Origin: Streptomyces sp. MMG1121
GTDB taxonomy: Bacteria; Actinomycetota; Actinomycetes; Streptomycetales; Streptomycetaceae
DNA: 64,000 nt
Reading direction: 5' to 3'
Assembly: GCF_001280015.1 (NCBI RefSeq)
Contig: NZ_LGDV01000251.1
Span: forward strand, 62,001-126,000
Position numbers and translations under genes: made by a program. Under the pieces are notes generated by a model. The model was not told the origin of the DNA. It saw only the letters and a list, made by a program, of their open reading frames with translations, and did not search any database. Shown here one piece after another: positions 33,958 through 42,055 of this stretch (positions are counted from its first letter, which is position 1; every line of letters begins with the position of its first letter).

Positions 33958-34722
33958 GTGCCCCAGCGCAAGAACACGTTCTCATCCTGGCGTCACCGCG
34001 CAGCGCAGCGCGCGGTGCACGCGGCCTGGGCCTGGGCGCAGCGCAGCGGTTCCGTCACCGCCGAGCGCCCGGGCCGGCTCCGCTTCGGCGCGATCGGCGA
34101 AGCCACCCGCCTCGCCTTCCCGCTCGGCACGGTCTTCGGCGAGCCCTGGATCCACCTGGGCTCCCACTGCATCATCGGCGAGCAGGTCACACTGACCGCC
34201 GGTCTGATGCCGGACCTGGATCTCGGACCGGACCCGATCCTGCGCATCGGCGACGGAGTGGTCCTCGGCCGCGGCAGCCATGTCATCGCGGACACGACGG
34301 TCACCATCGGCAGCGACTGCTACTTCGGCCCGTACGTCTACGTCACCTCCACCAACCACTCCTACGACGACCCGCACCAGCCCATCGGCAGGCAGTGGCC
34401 GCGGATGCAGCCGGTGGAGATCGGCCCGGGCTGCTGGATCGGCACCGGCGCGGTGATCCTGCCCGGCGCGCGGATCGGCCGGAACGTGGTCGTCGCGGCC
34501 GGTGCCGTGGTGCGCGGCTCGGTGCCCGATCACGCCGTGGTGGCCGGGGCGCCGGCCCGGGTCGTCCGGCGCTGGACGCCCGACGACGGCTGGCAGCCCC
34601 CGCTCAGGACGCCCGCTCCGGTGCCGATACCCGACGGTATGACGCCGGGGCAACTCGCGGCGCTGGCGGAGCTGGACGAGGACGGGCTGGCCCGGCTCGC
34701 GCAACTGGAGACCGAGGGCTGA
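33958..34722 (+). CDS. Hexapeptide-repeat O-acetyltransferase
   Basis: This 254-residue protein starts at a GTG and is divergent from the carbonic-anhydrase gene. After a basic N-terminus come hexapeptide turns (IHLGSHCIIGEQVTLTAG ... IGDGVVLGRGSHVIADTTVTIG), the catalytic-type His in TSTNHSYDDPHQPIGRQW, and the closing GCWIGTGAVILPGARIGRNVVVAAGAVV ending APARVVRRW. It should move an acetyl or acyl group from CoA to a sugar hydroxyl. The last 50 residues (TPAPVPIPDGMTPGQLAALAELD...) are an extra tail. The substrate is unknown. Confidence 0.87.
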   Translation: MPQRKNTFSSWRHRAAQRAVHAAWAWAQRSGSVTAERPGRLRFGAIGEATRLAFPLGTVFGEPWIHLGSHCIIGEQVTLTAGLMPDLDLGPDPILRIGDGVVLGRGSHVIADTTVTIGSDCYFGPYVYVTSTNHSYDDPHQPIGRQWPRMQPVEIGPGCWIGTGAVILPGARIGRNVVVAAGAVVRGSVPDHAVVAGAPARVVRRWTPDDGWQPPLRTPAPVPIPDGMTPGQLAALAELDEDGLARLAQLETEG

Positions 34723-34723
34723 C

Positions 34724-35581
34724 TCAGCCGGTCGCCAGCAGCAGCGTGCCGAGCAGGGCCAGGCCCGCGCCCGCCGCCTGGATCGCGCGCAGCCGCTCGC
34801 TGAGGAAGCCGCGTGCGGCCAGCGCGGTCACCACCGGGTACAGCGAGGCGAGGACGGCCGCCACGGTGACCGGGCCGTGCTGGGCGGCGACCGAGTAGGT
34901 GCCGTTCGCCGCCACGTCGGCGAGCCCGACGAAGGCGAGCGCGGGCAGCGAGGCCCAGGGGAGACCGCCGTCCGGCACGGCCCGGCCGCCCCGCCGGACC
35001 GAGACGGCGAGCGCGGTCCCGCCGGCCGCGACACTGGTCAGCCGCTGCACGAACAGGGCGAGGAACAGGCCGGTGACCGTGGTGGAGGCCTCCGCGATCA
35101 GCGCGAAGACCGTGCCGAAGCCCATGGCCGCGACCAGGGTGAGCAGGATCGCCTGCCGCTGTACGGCCGCGCCGCGCAGCTGGGGGCCGCCCGCGAGGAC
35201 GACGCCGGTGACGGCGACCGCGATGCCCGTGCCCTGGAGCAGCCCCGGGCGCTCGCCGAGGACCAGGCCCACGCCGACCGGGACGGCCACGCTGAGGGTG
35301 GCGAGCGGTGAGACGACTCCCATGGGGCCGAGCGCGAGCGCCTTGTAGAAGCAGAGCAGGGCGACGGGTCCGGCCAGGCCCGCGGCGAACGCGAACCACA
35401 GCCGGGGTCCGGCCTCGCTCCAGCCGCCGGTCGCGACGACGATGGCGCCGAGCACGGTCGCCGCGATGGCCTGCGAGACGACCACGACCGTCAGTGCGGG
35501 GAAACGCCGGGTCAGCAGTCCGCCGCCGAAGTCGGCCAGCCCCCACAGGAGGCTGGTGGTGAGCGCGAAGAATGCTGTCAC
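34724..35581 (-). CDS. EamA/DMT-family transporter
   Basis: This is a protein of about 285 residues with ten predicted membrane segments in two EamA halves, LWGLADFGGGLLTRRF...GPVALLCFYKALALGPMGVVSPL and VGLADVAANGTYSVAAQHGPVTVAAVLASLYPVVTALAARGFLSERL. The repeated SPL/ASLYP-xVT-xLxxxxxLxE pattern is diagnostic. The GTG at 35,581 starts right at the first helix; the upstream in-frame part reads poorly. It is divergent from the XRE-cupin regulator, which probably controls export of a small metabolite. Confidence 0.88.
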   Translation of the reverse strand: MTAFFALTTSLLWGLADFGGGLLTRRFPALTVVVVSQAIAATVLGAIVVATGGWSEAGPRLWFAFAAGLAGPVALLCFYKALALGPMGVVSPLATLSVAVPVGVGLVLGERPGLLQGTGIAVAVTGVVLAGGPQLRGAAVQRQAILLTLVAAMGFGTVFALIAEASTTVTGLFLALFVQRLTSVAAGGTALAVSVRRGGRAVPDGGLPWASLPALAFVGLADVAANGTYSVAAQHGPVTVAAVLASLYPVVTALAARGFLSERLRAIQAAGAGLALLGTLLLATG

Positions 35582-35631
35582 GGCCAGCCTCGCAGTACAG
35601 TTTGATGAACGATCGGGTGCACCCCACCGTA

Positions 35632-35665
35632 GTTCAACCAAGTGAACTCTGTCATCCCATATACT
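35632..35665 (+). promoter_or_regulatory. Promoter/operator of the XRE-cupin regulator
   Basis: An exact inverted repeat GTTCA-N6-TGAAC (35,632-35,647) lies just upstream of a TATACT -10-like box (35,660-35,665). The start codon of the regulator is 24 bases further on. No good -35 was found. Self-control by the regulator is inferred. Confidence 0.45.
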
Positions 35666-35688
35666 GGACTCTCCTTGATGGACGTGAT

Positions 35689-36261
35689 GTGTCGGACCTC
35701 GACCTGCTGACCCAGTCCCTGGCGCGCAACGTCAAGCGCTGGCGCACCGAGCGCGGCTTCACCCTGGACGCGCTCGCCGCCCGTGCGGGAGTCAGCCGCG
35801 GCATGCTCATCCAGATCGAGCAGGCCCGGACGAACCCCAGCATCGGCACCGTCGTCAAGATCGGCGACGCACTCGGCATCAGCATCACCACGCTGCTCGA
35901 CTACGAGCAGGGCTCCAAGGTCCGCATCGTCGCCCCCGAGCAGGCCGTACGGCTGTGGCACACCGACGCCGGCAGCTACAACCGCCTGCTGGCCGGCACG
36001 GAGGCCCCCGGCCCGGTGGAGATGTGGGACTGGCGGCTGATGCCGGGCGAGTCCAGCCCCTCCGAGCCGCACCCGGTGGGCACCGTGGAGCTCGTCCACG
36101 TCACCGCCGGCGACCTGACCCTCACCGTCGACGGCGTGGCCCATCTGGTGCCGGTCGGGGCGAGCGCCACGTTCGAGGCCAGCACCGAGCACACGTACAG
36201 CAACGAGGGCGGCGTACCGATGGAGATGGTGATGGCCGTCTCGGTGCCGCCGGTGCGCTGA
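35689..36261 (+). CDS. XRE-family regulator with C-terminal cupin sensor
   Basis: This 190-residue protein opens at a GTG (VSDLDLLTQSLARNVKRWRTE). A helix-turn-helix (TLDALAARAGVSRGMLIQIEQARTNPSIGTVVKIGDALG) occupies residues 15-75. A cupin barrel (WDWRLMPGESSPSEPHPVGTVELVHVTAGDLTLTVDG) follows. The usual double His of enzymatic cupins is reduced, so it more likely binds a ligand than a catalytic metal. It is divergent from the EamA transporter, giving a sensor-exporter pair. Confidence 0.9.
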   Translation: MSDLDLLTQSLARNVKRWRTERGFTLDALAARAGVSRGMLIQIEQARTNPSIGTVVKIGDALGISITTLLDYEQGSKVRIVAPEQAVRLWHTDAGSYNRLLAGTEAPGPVEMWDWRLMPGESSPSEPHPVGTVELVHVTAGDLTLTVDGVAHLVPVGASATFEASTEHTYSNEGGVPMEMVMAVSVPPVR

Positions 36262-36293
36262 ACCGCGCCGGACCGGGCTGTTAGCGTCCGGCC

Positions 36294-36851
36294 ATGCGCG
36301 CACCCATCGGACACTTCGACACCGCCACCCCGGCCCCGGACTGCCTGGACGAACTGATCGCGCCCGTCGCCGACGCCGTACGCGGCTGGCGGGGCGCGGT
36401 CCCCGCCGACCGCGTCCTCTACGTCGAGACCGATCCGCGCTGGGCCGACACCGCCGTCTTCGTCGAGCACTACGGCCGCGACCTGCTGGAGCAGTCGGCG
36501 AACTGCGTGGTGGTCGCGGGCAAGCGGGGCGGTGAGACCACGCTCGCCGCGTGCCTGGTGCTGTCCACCACCCGGGTCGACGTCAACGGCGTCGTCCGCC
36601 GCCATCTCGGCGCCCGCAAGGCCTCGTTCGCCTCGATGGACACGGCGACCGGCGAGACCGGCATGGAGTACGGCGGCATCACCCCTGTCGGTCTGCCCGC
36701 CGACTGGCCGGTGCTGGTGGACGCGGCCGTCGCCGACCTGCCGTACGTCCTCGTCGGCAGCGGACGCCGGCGCGGCAAGCTGCTGGTGCCCGGCAAGGCC
36801 CTCGCCGAACTGCCCGCAGCCGTGGTGCTGGAGGGCCTCGGGGCCGACTGA
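36294..36851 (+). CDS. YbaK-type aminoacyl-tRNA deacylase
   Basis: This 185-residue protein clears mischarged tRNA. YbaK-fold landmarks are TTLAACLVLSTTRVDVNGVVRRHLGARKASFASMD, where the Lys in the ARKASF segment is the conserved catalytic-site Lys, then TGMEYGGITPVGLPADWPVLVD and GSGRRRGKLLVPGKALAEL. Its length fits free-standing trans-editing factors. It follows the XRE gene by 32 bases in the same direction, so the two may share a transcript. The tRNA specificity (Pro, Cys or Ala) is not decided here. Confidence 0.88.
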   Translation: MRAPIGHFDTATPAPDCLDELIAPVADAVRGWRGAVPADRVLYVETDPRWADTAVFVEHYGRDLLEQSANCVVVAGKRGGETTLAACLVLSTTRVDVNGVVRRHLGARKASFASMDTATGETGMEYGGITPVGLPADWPVLVDAAVADLPYVLVGSGRRRGKLLVPGKALAELPAAVVLEGLGAD

Positions 36852-36853
36852 CG

Positions 36854-37894
36854 TCAGGCCGTCAGATGGTGGGCCAGTGCCAGGTGCGGGTCCGTCTCGC
36901 CCGGCGCCGGTACCGGATCGGCGTGCACCAGGGCGGCCGTCAGCCTCGGTACGGCGTGCAGCAGCGCGTGTTCGGCCTCGACGGCGATCGCGTGCGCCTG
37001 CCGTACCGTCGCCTCGCCGTCCACCACCAACACGAGTTCGGCCCGCAGCCGGTGCCCGATCCAGCGCAGCCGCAGCTCGCCCACCTCGCGCACGCCCGGC
37101 ACTGCCCGCACCGCCTGCTCGGCCCGGTCCACCAGCGCCGGGTCGACGGCGTCCATGACCCGCCGGAACACCTCCCGCGCCGCGTCCCGCAGCGCCAGCA
37201 CGATCGCGGCCGTGATCGCCAACCCCACGATCGGGTCGGCCAGTCGCAGACCGAGAGCGGAGCCGCCGGCGCCCACGAGCACGGCCAGGGAGGTGAACCC
37301 GTCGGTGCGGGCGTGCAGGCCGTCGGCGACGAGCGCCGCCGAGCCGATCTCACGGCCCACCCGGATCCGGTACCGGGCCACCCACTCGTTGCCGACGAAG
37401 CCGACCAGCGCGGCCGCCGCGACCGCCGGCACCTGCGCGACCGGGCGCGGGTCGAGCAGCCGCCCGACGGCCGCCCACGCGGCGAAGGCGGCGGAGGCGG
37501 CGATGGTCAGCACGACCACCAGCCCCGCCAGATCCTCGGCCCGCCCGTAGCCGTAGGTGAACCGGCGGGTCGCCGCCCGCCGCCCCAGCACGAAGGCGAT
37601 GGCGAGGGGTACGGCGGTCAGGGCGTCGGCGGCGTTGTGCACGGTGTCCCCGAGCAGTGCCACCGACCCGGACCCGGCCACCACGACCGCCTGTGCCAGC
37701 GCGGTCGTCCCCAGCACGGCCAGCGACACCCACAGTGCCCGCATCCCGCGCGCCGAGGCCTCCAGGGCGGCGTCCAGCTTGTCGGCGCTCTCGTGGGAGT
37801 GCGGGGTGAGCAGGTGCGCGAGACGGTGGCGCAGGGAGGGAGAGCCGTGGTCGTGCGGGTGCTCGTGCGGCCGGTGCTCGTGGTGGTCGCTCAC
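36854..37894 (-). CDS. Cation diffusion facilitator (CDF) metal exporter
   Basis: This is a 346-residue exporter of Zn or a similar divalent metal. The N-terminus is His-rich (SDHHEHRPHEHPHDHG), probably collecting metal. Six membrane segments follow with the transport-site motifs HNAADAL in helix 2 and DGLHARTDGFTSLAVL in helix 5, and a cytoplasmic ferredoxin-like domain (RAVPGVREVGELRLRWIGHRLRAELVLVVDG). It ends 2 bases from the YbaK stop. The ArsR-type gene that starts 60 bases upstream in the opposite direction is the likely metal-sensing repressor. Confidence 0.93.
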   Translation of the reverse strand: MSDHHEHRPHEHPHDHGSPSLRHRLAHLLTPHSHESADKLDAALEASARGMRALWVSLAVLGTTALAQAVVVAGSGSVALLGDTVHNAADALTAVPLAIAFVLGRRAATRRFTYGYGRAEDLAGLVVVLTIAASAAFAAWAAVGRLLDPRPVAQVPAVAAAALVGFVGNEWVARYRIRVGREIGSAALVADGLHARTDGFTSLAVLVGAGGSALGLRLADPIVGLAITAAIVLALRDAAREVFRRVMDAVDPALVDRAEQAVRAVPGVREVGELRLRWIGHRLRAELVLVVDGEATVRQAHAIAVEAEHALLHAVPRLTAALVHADPVPAPGETDPHLALAHHLTA

Positions 37895-37949
37895 GTGGAT
37901 CCCCTTCCGGTGCGCGGAGGTGGACGCGCGGCGCCCACGGAGCCATTAT

Positions 37950-37965
37950 GTGCGTATGAGCGCAC
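37950..37965. promoter_or_regulatory. Candidate ArsR/SmtB operator over the regulator start
   Basis: GTGCG-TATGAG-CGCAC is a perfect inverted repeat that includes the ATG of the regulator gene and lies between the two divergent genes. ArsR/SmtB repressors bind such short palindromes. A role in controlling both the exporter and itself is inferred. Confidence 0.5.
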
Positions 37966-38309
37966 GCATGCACCTGTCACCTGCGCACCATGCGCACCCG
38001 CGCAGCCCGGGCGAGGAGCAGTTCGCGCTGGCCGCCGAGCTGTTGTCCCTGCTCGGCGACCGCACCCGGCTCACGCTCCTGCACGCCCTGACCGCGGGAG
38101 AGGCCGATGTCACCACGCTCACCGACACGTGCGGCGCGGCCCGTCCCGCCGTCAGCCAGCATCTGGCCCGGCTGCGGCTCGCGGGTCTGGTGAAGACCCG
38201 CAAGGAGGGCCGCCGGGTGGTCTACTCGCTCGCGCACGGGCACTTGCGCCGGCTGGTGGACGAGGCGCTGAAGACGGCCGACCACCACCTCGCCGAGCGG
38301 GCTCAGTAG
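37956..38309 (+). CDS. ArsR/SmtB-family metal-responsive repressor
   Basis: This 117-residue winged-helix protein has LLSLLGDRTRLTLLHALTAGEADVTTLTD, then the recognition helix RPAVSQHLARLRLAGLVKTRKEGRRVVYSLAHGHLRRLVDEAL. The N-terminus is His-rich (MHLSPAHHAHP), and the last helix has DHHLAE, giving a plausible metal site. It is divergent from the CDF exporter and converges, overlapping by 7 bases, with the hydroxylase gene. The metal is not known, but Zn is typical for this pairing. Confidence 0.9.
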   Translation: MSARMHLSPAHHAHPRSPGEEQFALAAELLSLLGDRTRLTLLHALTAGEADVTTLTDTCGAARPAVSQHLARLRLAGLVKTRKEGRRVVYSLAHGHLRRLVDEALKTADHHLAERAQ

Positions 38310-39535
38310 GCAGGGGCCGAGCCCAGGTACTGCTCGGCGAAGGCCGCCGCGGCGGCGGGCGAGGAGAACAGCCGGCGCAGCCGGGCCAGCGTGGTCCCGG
38401 CGCGGAACGGATCACCCGACGCGAGGCCGTGGTAGACGTCCGACAGCCACTGCGAGAACTCCTGGTAGTCCCACACCCGGCGCAGACACGCGGCCGAGTA
38501 GCCGTCCAGACCGCTCACGTCGCCCAGGGACACGTAGGCGGCGAGCGCGTCGCCGAGCACGAAGGCGTCGTTGAGGGCGAGGTTCATGCCCTTCGCGGCG
38601 ATCGGCGCGACCAGGTGACCGGCGTCGCCGGCCAGGAACAGCCGCCCGTGGACGAGGGGCTCGACGACGTAGTGGTGCATGTCCAGCACGCGCTTCTCGA
38701 TCAGCCGGCCCTCGGCGAGCGGGGGCGCCCCGGCCGCGCCGAGCCGTTCGCGCAGCTCGGTCCAGACCCGCTCGTGCGGCCAGTTCTCCGGATCGTCGCC
38801 CGGCGGGCACTGGAGATAGAACCGGGTCACCTCGGGGCTGCGGGGCATCTGCCCGGCGAACCCGCGCGGATGGAGGCCGAACAGGACGCAGTCCATCGAC
38901 GGCGGGACCTCGGCGAGCAGCGCCAGCCAGCCGATGCCGTCGTCCTGCCGTGCGATCCTGCGGTGTCGGGCGGGTATCGCGTCCCGCGTCACCCCCCGCG
39001 CCCCGTCGCACCCGGCGATGAAGTCGCAGCGCAGCAACCGCGTTTCACCCGTGTCCGGGCAGCGGTACGACACCGCGGGCCGGTCCGTGTGCAGGTCGTG
39101 CAGCGTGACGTCGCGCACGCCGAAGCGGATGTCGCCGCCGCGAACGTCGGCGTACTCCCGCAGCAGGTCCGTCACCAGCAACGGCTGCGGATAGACATAG
39201 TGATGACGGCCCGTCAGTTCGGTGTAGGGGAAGCGGTACCGCTCGCCGGCGAAGCGGAACTCGCACGCGCTGTGCGGTGCGGCCCGCTCCGGCAGCCGCC
39301 CGGCCAGGCCGCGGCGGTCGAGTTCGCGCACCGCCCATTCCTCGATGACACCGGCCCGCGGCCGCGTCTCGACGAACTGCCTGCTCTCGGTCTCCAGCAC
39401 GACACAGTCGACCGAGGCGGCCCGCAGGATGTTGGCGACGGCGAGCCCGGCGGGCCCGGCGCCCACGATGACGACCGTACGGCCGTCATCGGGCGCGGAG
39501 TTGGAGTGGGGGGATCGGGGGGAGGGGGAGATCAC
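38303..39535 (-). CDS. pobA: FAD monooxygenase, 4-hydroxybenzoate 3-hydroxylase type
   Basis: This 410-residue flavoprotein has the FAD loop VGAGPAGLAVANILR at about residue 25, then ETRPRAGVIEEWAVREL, TGRHHYVYPQPLLVTDLLREY, the DG motif FIAGCDGARGVTR, VTRFYLQCPPGDDPENWP, and the second FAD motif LFLAGDAGHLVAPIAAKGMNLALNDA. WDYQEFSQWLSDVYHG near the end is characteristic of PobA-type enzymes. It turns 4-hydroxybenzoate into protocatechuate with NAD(P)H and oxygen. The usual His of GDAAH is followed here by LVAP rather than IVPP, so the substrate could differ somewhat. The permease behind it may supply an aromatic or amino acid. Confidence 0.85.
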   Translation of the reverse strand: MISPSPRSPHSNSAPDDGRTVVIVGAGPAGLAVANILRAASVDCVVLETESRQFVETRPRAGVIEEWAVRELDRRGLAGRLPERAAPHSACEFRFAGERYRFPYTELTGRHHYVYPQPLLVTDLLREYADVRGGDIRFGVRDVTLHDLHTDRPAVSYRCPDTGETRLLRCDFIAGCDGARGVTRDAIPARHRRIARQDDGIGWLALLAEVPPSMDCVLFGLHPRGFAGQMPRSPEVTRFYLQCPPGDDPENWPHERVWTELRERLGAAGAPPLAEGRLIEKRVLDMHHYVVEPLVHGRLFLAGDAGHLVAPIAAKGMNLALNDAFVLGDALAAYVSLGDVSGLDGYSAACLRRVWDYQEFSQWLSDVYHGLASGDPFRAGTTLARLRRLFSSPAAAAAFAEQYLGSAPAY

Positions 39536-39610
39536 CCCCGCATTATGACGGTGTCCCGTCAGCCGGGGTGCGGCCGACGGGACACCAGGGGGGATCCGGG
39601 GGAGTCGGGG

Positions 39611-41248
39611 TCAGTGCGCGGGCGCGTCCGTGACCACGACCTCGTCGATGCTGCGCTCGATCGCCTCGGGCGCCGAGGCGGTGGCCTTGGCCCAGTAGTA
39701 GATGACGATCGAGAACACCGCGATGACTGCCATGTCCCACCACAGCGGGAGGGTGCCCCGGCCGCCGAAGCCGCCCAGCCAGGAGATCACGCCCATCCCG
39801 AGCAGGTAGGGCGGCAGCCACTGCGCGGCCTTGAAGTCCAGCCGGGGCGCGTCGGGCAGGTTCTTGCGGATCGCGTACCAGGCGTAGGAGCCCAGCAGCA
39901 CGTAACCGAGCAGGATCGCGAAGCCCAGGCGCCACAGGGTGCCCCAGCCGGCCCAGTAGATGATGAGGTTGGCGATCACGAACGACACCGGAGAGATGAT
40001 CTTGCCGGCGGGCAGCCTGTACGGCCGCGGCAGGTGCGGCAGCCGGTCGCTGAACACGCCGTACGCGAGGGGCGCGCCGGCGTACATCAGCACGCTCGCC
40101 GAAGTGATGAAGCCGACCAGCGTCTGCCAGCTCGGGAACGGCAGGAAGCAGACCACGCCCGTGATGAACGAGATGAGCAGACCGAACCACGGCACGCCGC
40201 GCTTGTCCGTCTTGATGAACAGCTTCGGCGCGTAGCCGTTCTTCGCCAGGCCGTAGGAGACGCGCGAGGTGGCGGTCGTGTAGATCAGACCGGTACCGGC
40301 GGGAGAGATCACCGCGTCGATGTAGAGGACCACGCCGAGCCAGCCGAGGCCCACGATGGTGGCGAGACCAGCCCAGGGGCCGCTGATGCCGGCGAAGTTC
40401 AGGTGAGCCCAGCCGTGCGCGAACGAGGCGTGCGGCAGCGCGGCGATGAACACGACCTGGAGCAGGACGTAGATCACCGCACCGATCGCGACCGAGCCGA
40501 GGGTCGCACGCGGCAGGTCCCGCTGGGGGTTCCGGCTCTCACCGGCCAGCTGGATGGCCTGCTCGAAGCCGAGCAGGGCGAAGATGATGCCGCTGTCGCT
40601 GATGGCGCTGAGCACGCCCTTGGCGCCGAACGGGGCGAAGCCCTCGGAGGTGAAGTTGGCGGGGTGGAAGTTGCCGATGGCGATGATGAAGATCGCGCCG
40701 AGCGGGACCGCGATCTTCCACCAGGTGGCGGCGCTGTTGGTGTGCGCGAGGGCGCGGACACCGAAGAAGTTGACACCGACGAAGACCGCCATGAGGACGA
40801 CCGCGAGGGCGAAACCGCTGGTGGTGAGGGTGCTGTCGGCGTGCTGGAGCCCGTCGGCCCACTTCCAGTGCTTGGCGTAGCCGATCATGGCCTCGACCTC
40901 GATCGGGGCCACCGTTGCGGCCTGGAGCCAGGAGAACCAGCCGAAGGACATACCGGCCAGGCCGCCGAAGGCGTAGTGCGGATAGCGCGCGGTGCCGCCC
41001 GCCACCGGGAACATGCCGCCGAGTTCGGCGTGCACCAGCGCCAGCAGCACGATGGCCACCGCGCCGATCACCCACGAGATGATCGCCGCGGGGCCCGCCG
41101 CCACGACCGCCTTCTCGGCGCCGAAGAGCCAGCCCGACCCGATGATGGATCCCACCGAGGCCCACATCAGACCGATGAGTCCGACGTCGCGGCGCAGACC
41201 CCCGGTGTCGCTTGTGGCTACCGGTGCAGCCTGGTCGACATTCGCCAT
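39611..41248 (-). CDS. APC-family amino acid permease
   Basis: This is a 545-residue transporter with 12 or more membrane segments. It starts at the ATG at 41,248 with GAGAGG upstream. Key stretches are GLIGLMWASVGSIIGSGWLFG in helix 1, ELGGMFPVAGGTARYPHYAFGGLAG, ALLGFEQAIQLAGESRNPQRDLPRA in helix 6, and VSYGLAKNGYAPKLF. These fit the APC superfamily. It is upstream of the hydroxylase in the same direction with a gap of 75 bases, so they may be co-transcribed. The substrate is unknown. Confidence 0.9.
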   Translation of the reverse strand: MANVDQAAPVATSDTGGLRRDVGLIGLMWASVGSIIGSGWLFGAEKAVVAAGPAAIISWVIGAVAIVLLALVHAELGGMFPVAGGTARYPHYAFGGLAGMSFGWFSWLQAATVAPIEVEAMIGYAKHWKWADGLQHADSTLTTSGFALAVVLMAVFVGVNFFGVRALAHTNSAATWWKIAVPLGAIFIIAIGNFHPANFTSEGFAPFGAKGVLSAISDSGIIFALLGFEQAIQLAGESRNPQRDLPRATLGSVAIGAVIYVLLQVVFIAALPHASFAHGWAHLNFAGISGPWAGLATIVGLGWLGVVLYIDAVISPAGTGLIYTTATSRVSYGLAKNGYAPKLFIKTDKRGVPWFGLLISFITGVVCFLPFPSWQTLVGFITSASVLMYAGAPLAYGVFSDRLPHLPRPYRLPAGKIISPVSFVIANLIIYWAGWGTLWRLGFAILLGYVLLGSYAWYAIRKNLPDAPRLDFKAAQWLPPYLLGMGVISWLGGFGGRGTLPLWWDMAVIAVFSIVIYYWAKATASAPEAIERSIDEVVVTDAPAH

Positions 41249-41463
41249 GTCAAGTGGCCTCTCAGATCGTAAACGCGGAATTAACGAGCAAGGGGGCCAC
41301 AGGCTAGGGACGCTTTCCATGTGAGCAAAAGACTGTTAACCAAGTTTTGACCCGGGATCTTGAGTGTCTTGGGTGCACCCTCAGCCACAGGCTTGGCACA
41401 GGTCAGACGTCGACTTCGAATGTCAATATTCAGCGCCGAATTGTGAGAAGAAGGTGAGACAAC

Positions 41464-41913
41464 CTAGTCGAGGCGAGGAATTTCGATCGCCGGGCAGCGG
41501 TCCATGACCATCTCCAGCCCGGCCGACCGGGCTCGCGCGTAGGCGGCCCGGTCCACGACGCCCAGCTGGAACCACACGCCTCGCGCGCCCTTCGCCACGG
41601 CCTCGTCGGCGACCGCGCCGGCCAGCTCGCTGTTGACGAAGACGTCGACCACGTCCACCTCGAAGGGGACCTTTGAGAGGGAGGCGTAGCCCCGCTCGCC
41701 GTGCACCGTCTCCGCCTTCGGATGCACCGGCACGATCCGCTTGCCGAACCGCTGCAGCACCTGTGCCACTCCGTACGCGGCCCGGTTCCGGTTGGTGGAC
41801 AGCCCGACGACGGCCCAGGTGTCGCCCAACTCGGTCAGGAGCCTCCGGACGGCCGCTTCGTCCATTTCGTCCGTCATGTTGTCGATCGTGTCATCGCCGT
41901 GCATGGCCGCCAT
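41464..41913 (-). CDS. CoA-binding protein (YccU-like)
   Basis: This 149-residue Rossmann protein has VVGLSTNRNRAAYGVAQVLQRFGKRIVPVHPKAETVHGERGYASLSKVP, the CoA-binding loop, then VDVVDVFVNSELAGAVADEAVAKGARGVWFQLGVVD and CPAIEIPRL at the end. Its length is that of single-domain CoA_binding_2 proteins, which are thought to bind CoA or nucleotides; the role is unclear. The preceding 41,249-41,463 region is AT-rich and holds the permease promoter. Confidence 0.9.
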   Translation of the reverse strand: MAAMHGDDTIDNMTDEMDEAAVRRLLTELGDTWAVVGLSTNRNRAAYGVAQVLQRFGKRIVPVHPKAETVHGERGYASLSKVPFEVDVVDVFVNSELAGAVADEAVAKGARGVWFQLGVVDRAAYARARSAGLEMVMDRCPAIEIPRLD

Positions 41914-42055
41914 GGCCGCCTCCTCGGTACGCGGGAACCGTTCGCCCGCTCAACAGGGTGCCGCCGGGTCCGGATTCCCGTCCCGTACCCGCCGCCATGT
42001 CCGGAATCGCCGCAAGATGCCTGCGTACGGCCGTCCGCCCGCCTACGCTCGCCCC

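Noticed and set aside
36551..41272. Plus-strand open frame of 1573 codons
   Set aside because: It is antisense to the CDF, hydroxylase and permease genes and also overlaps parts of other genes; its product is a low-complexity Arg/Gly/Pro mix. The antisense genes have clear families.
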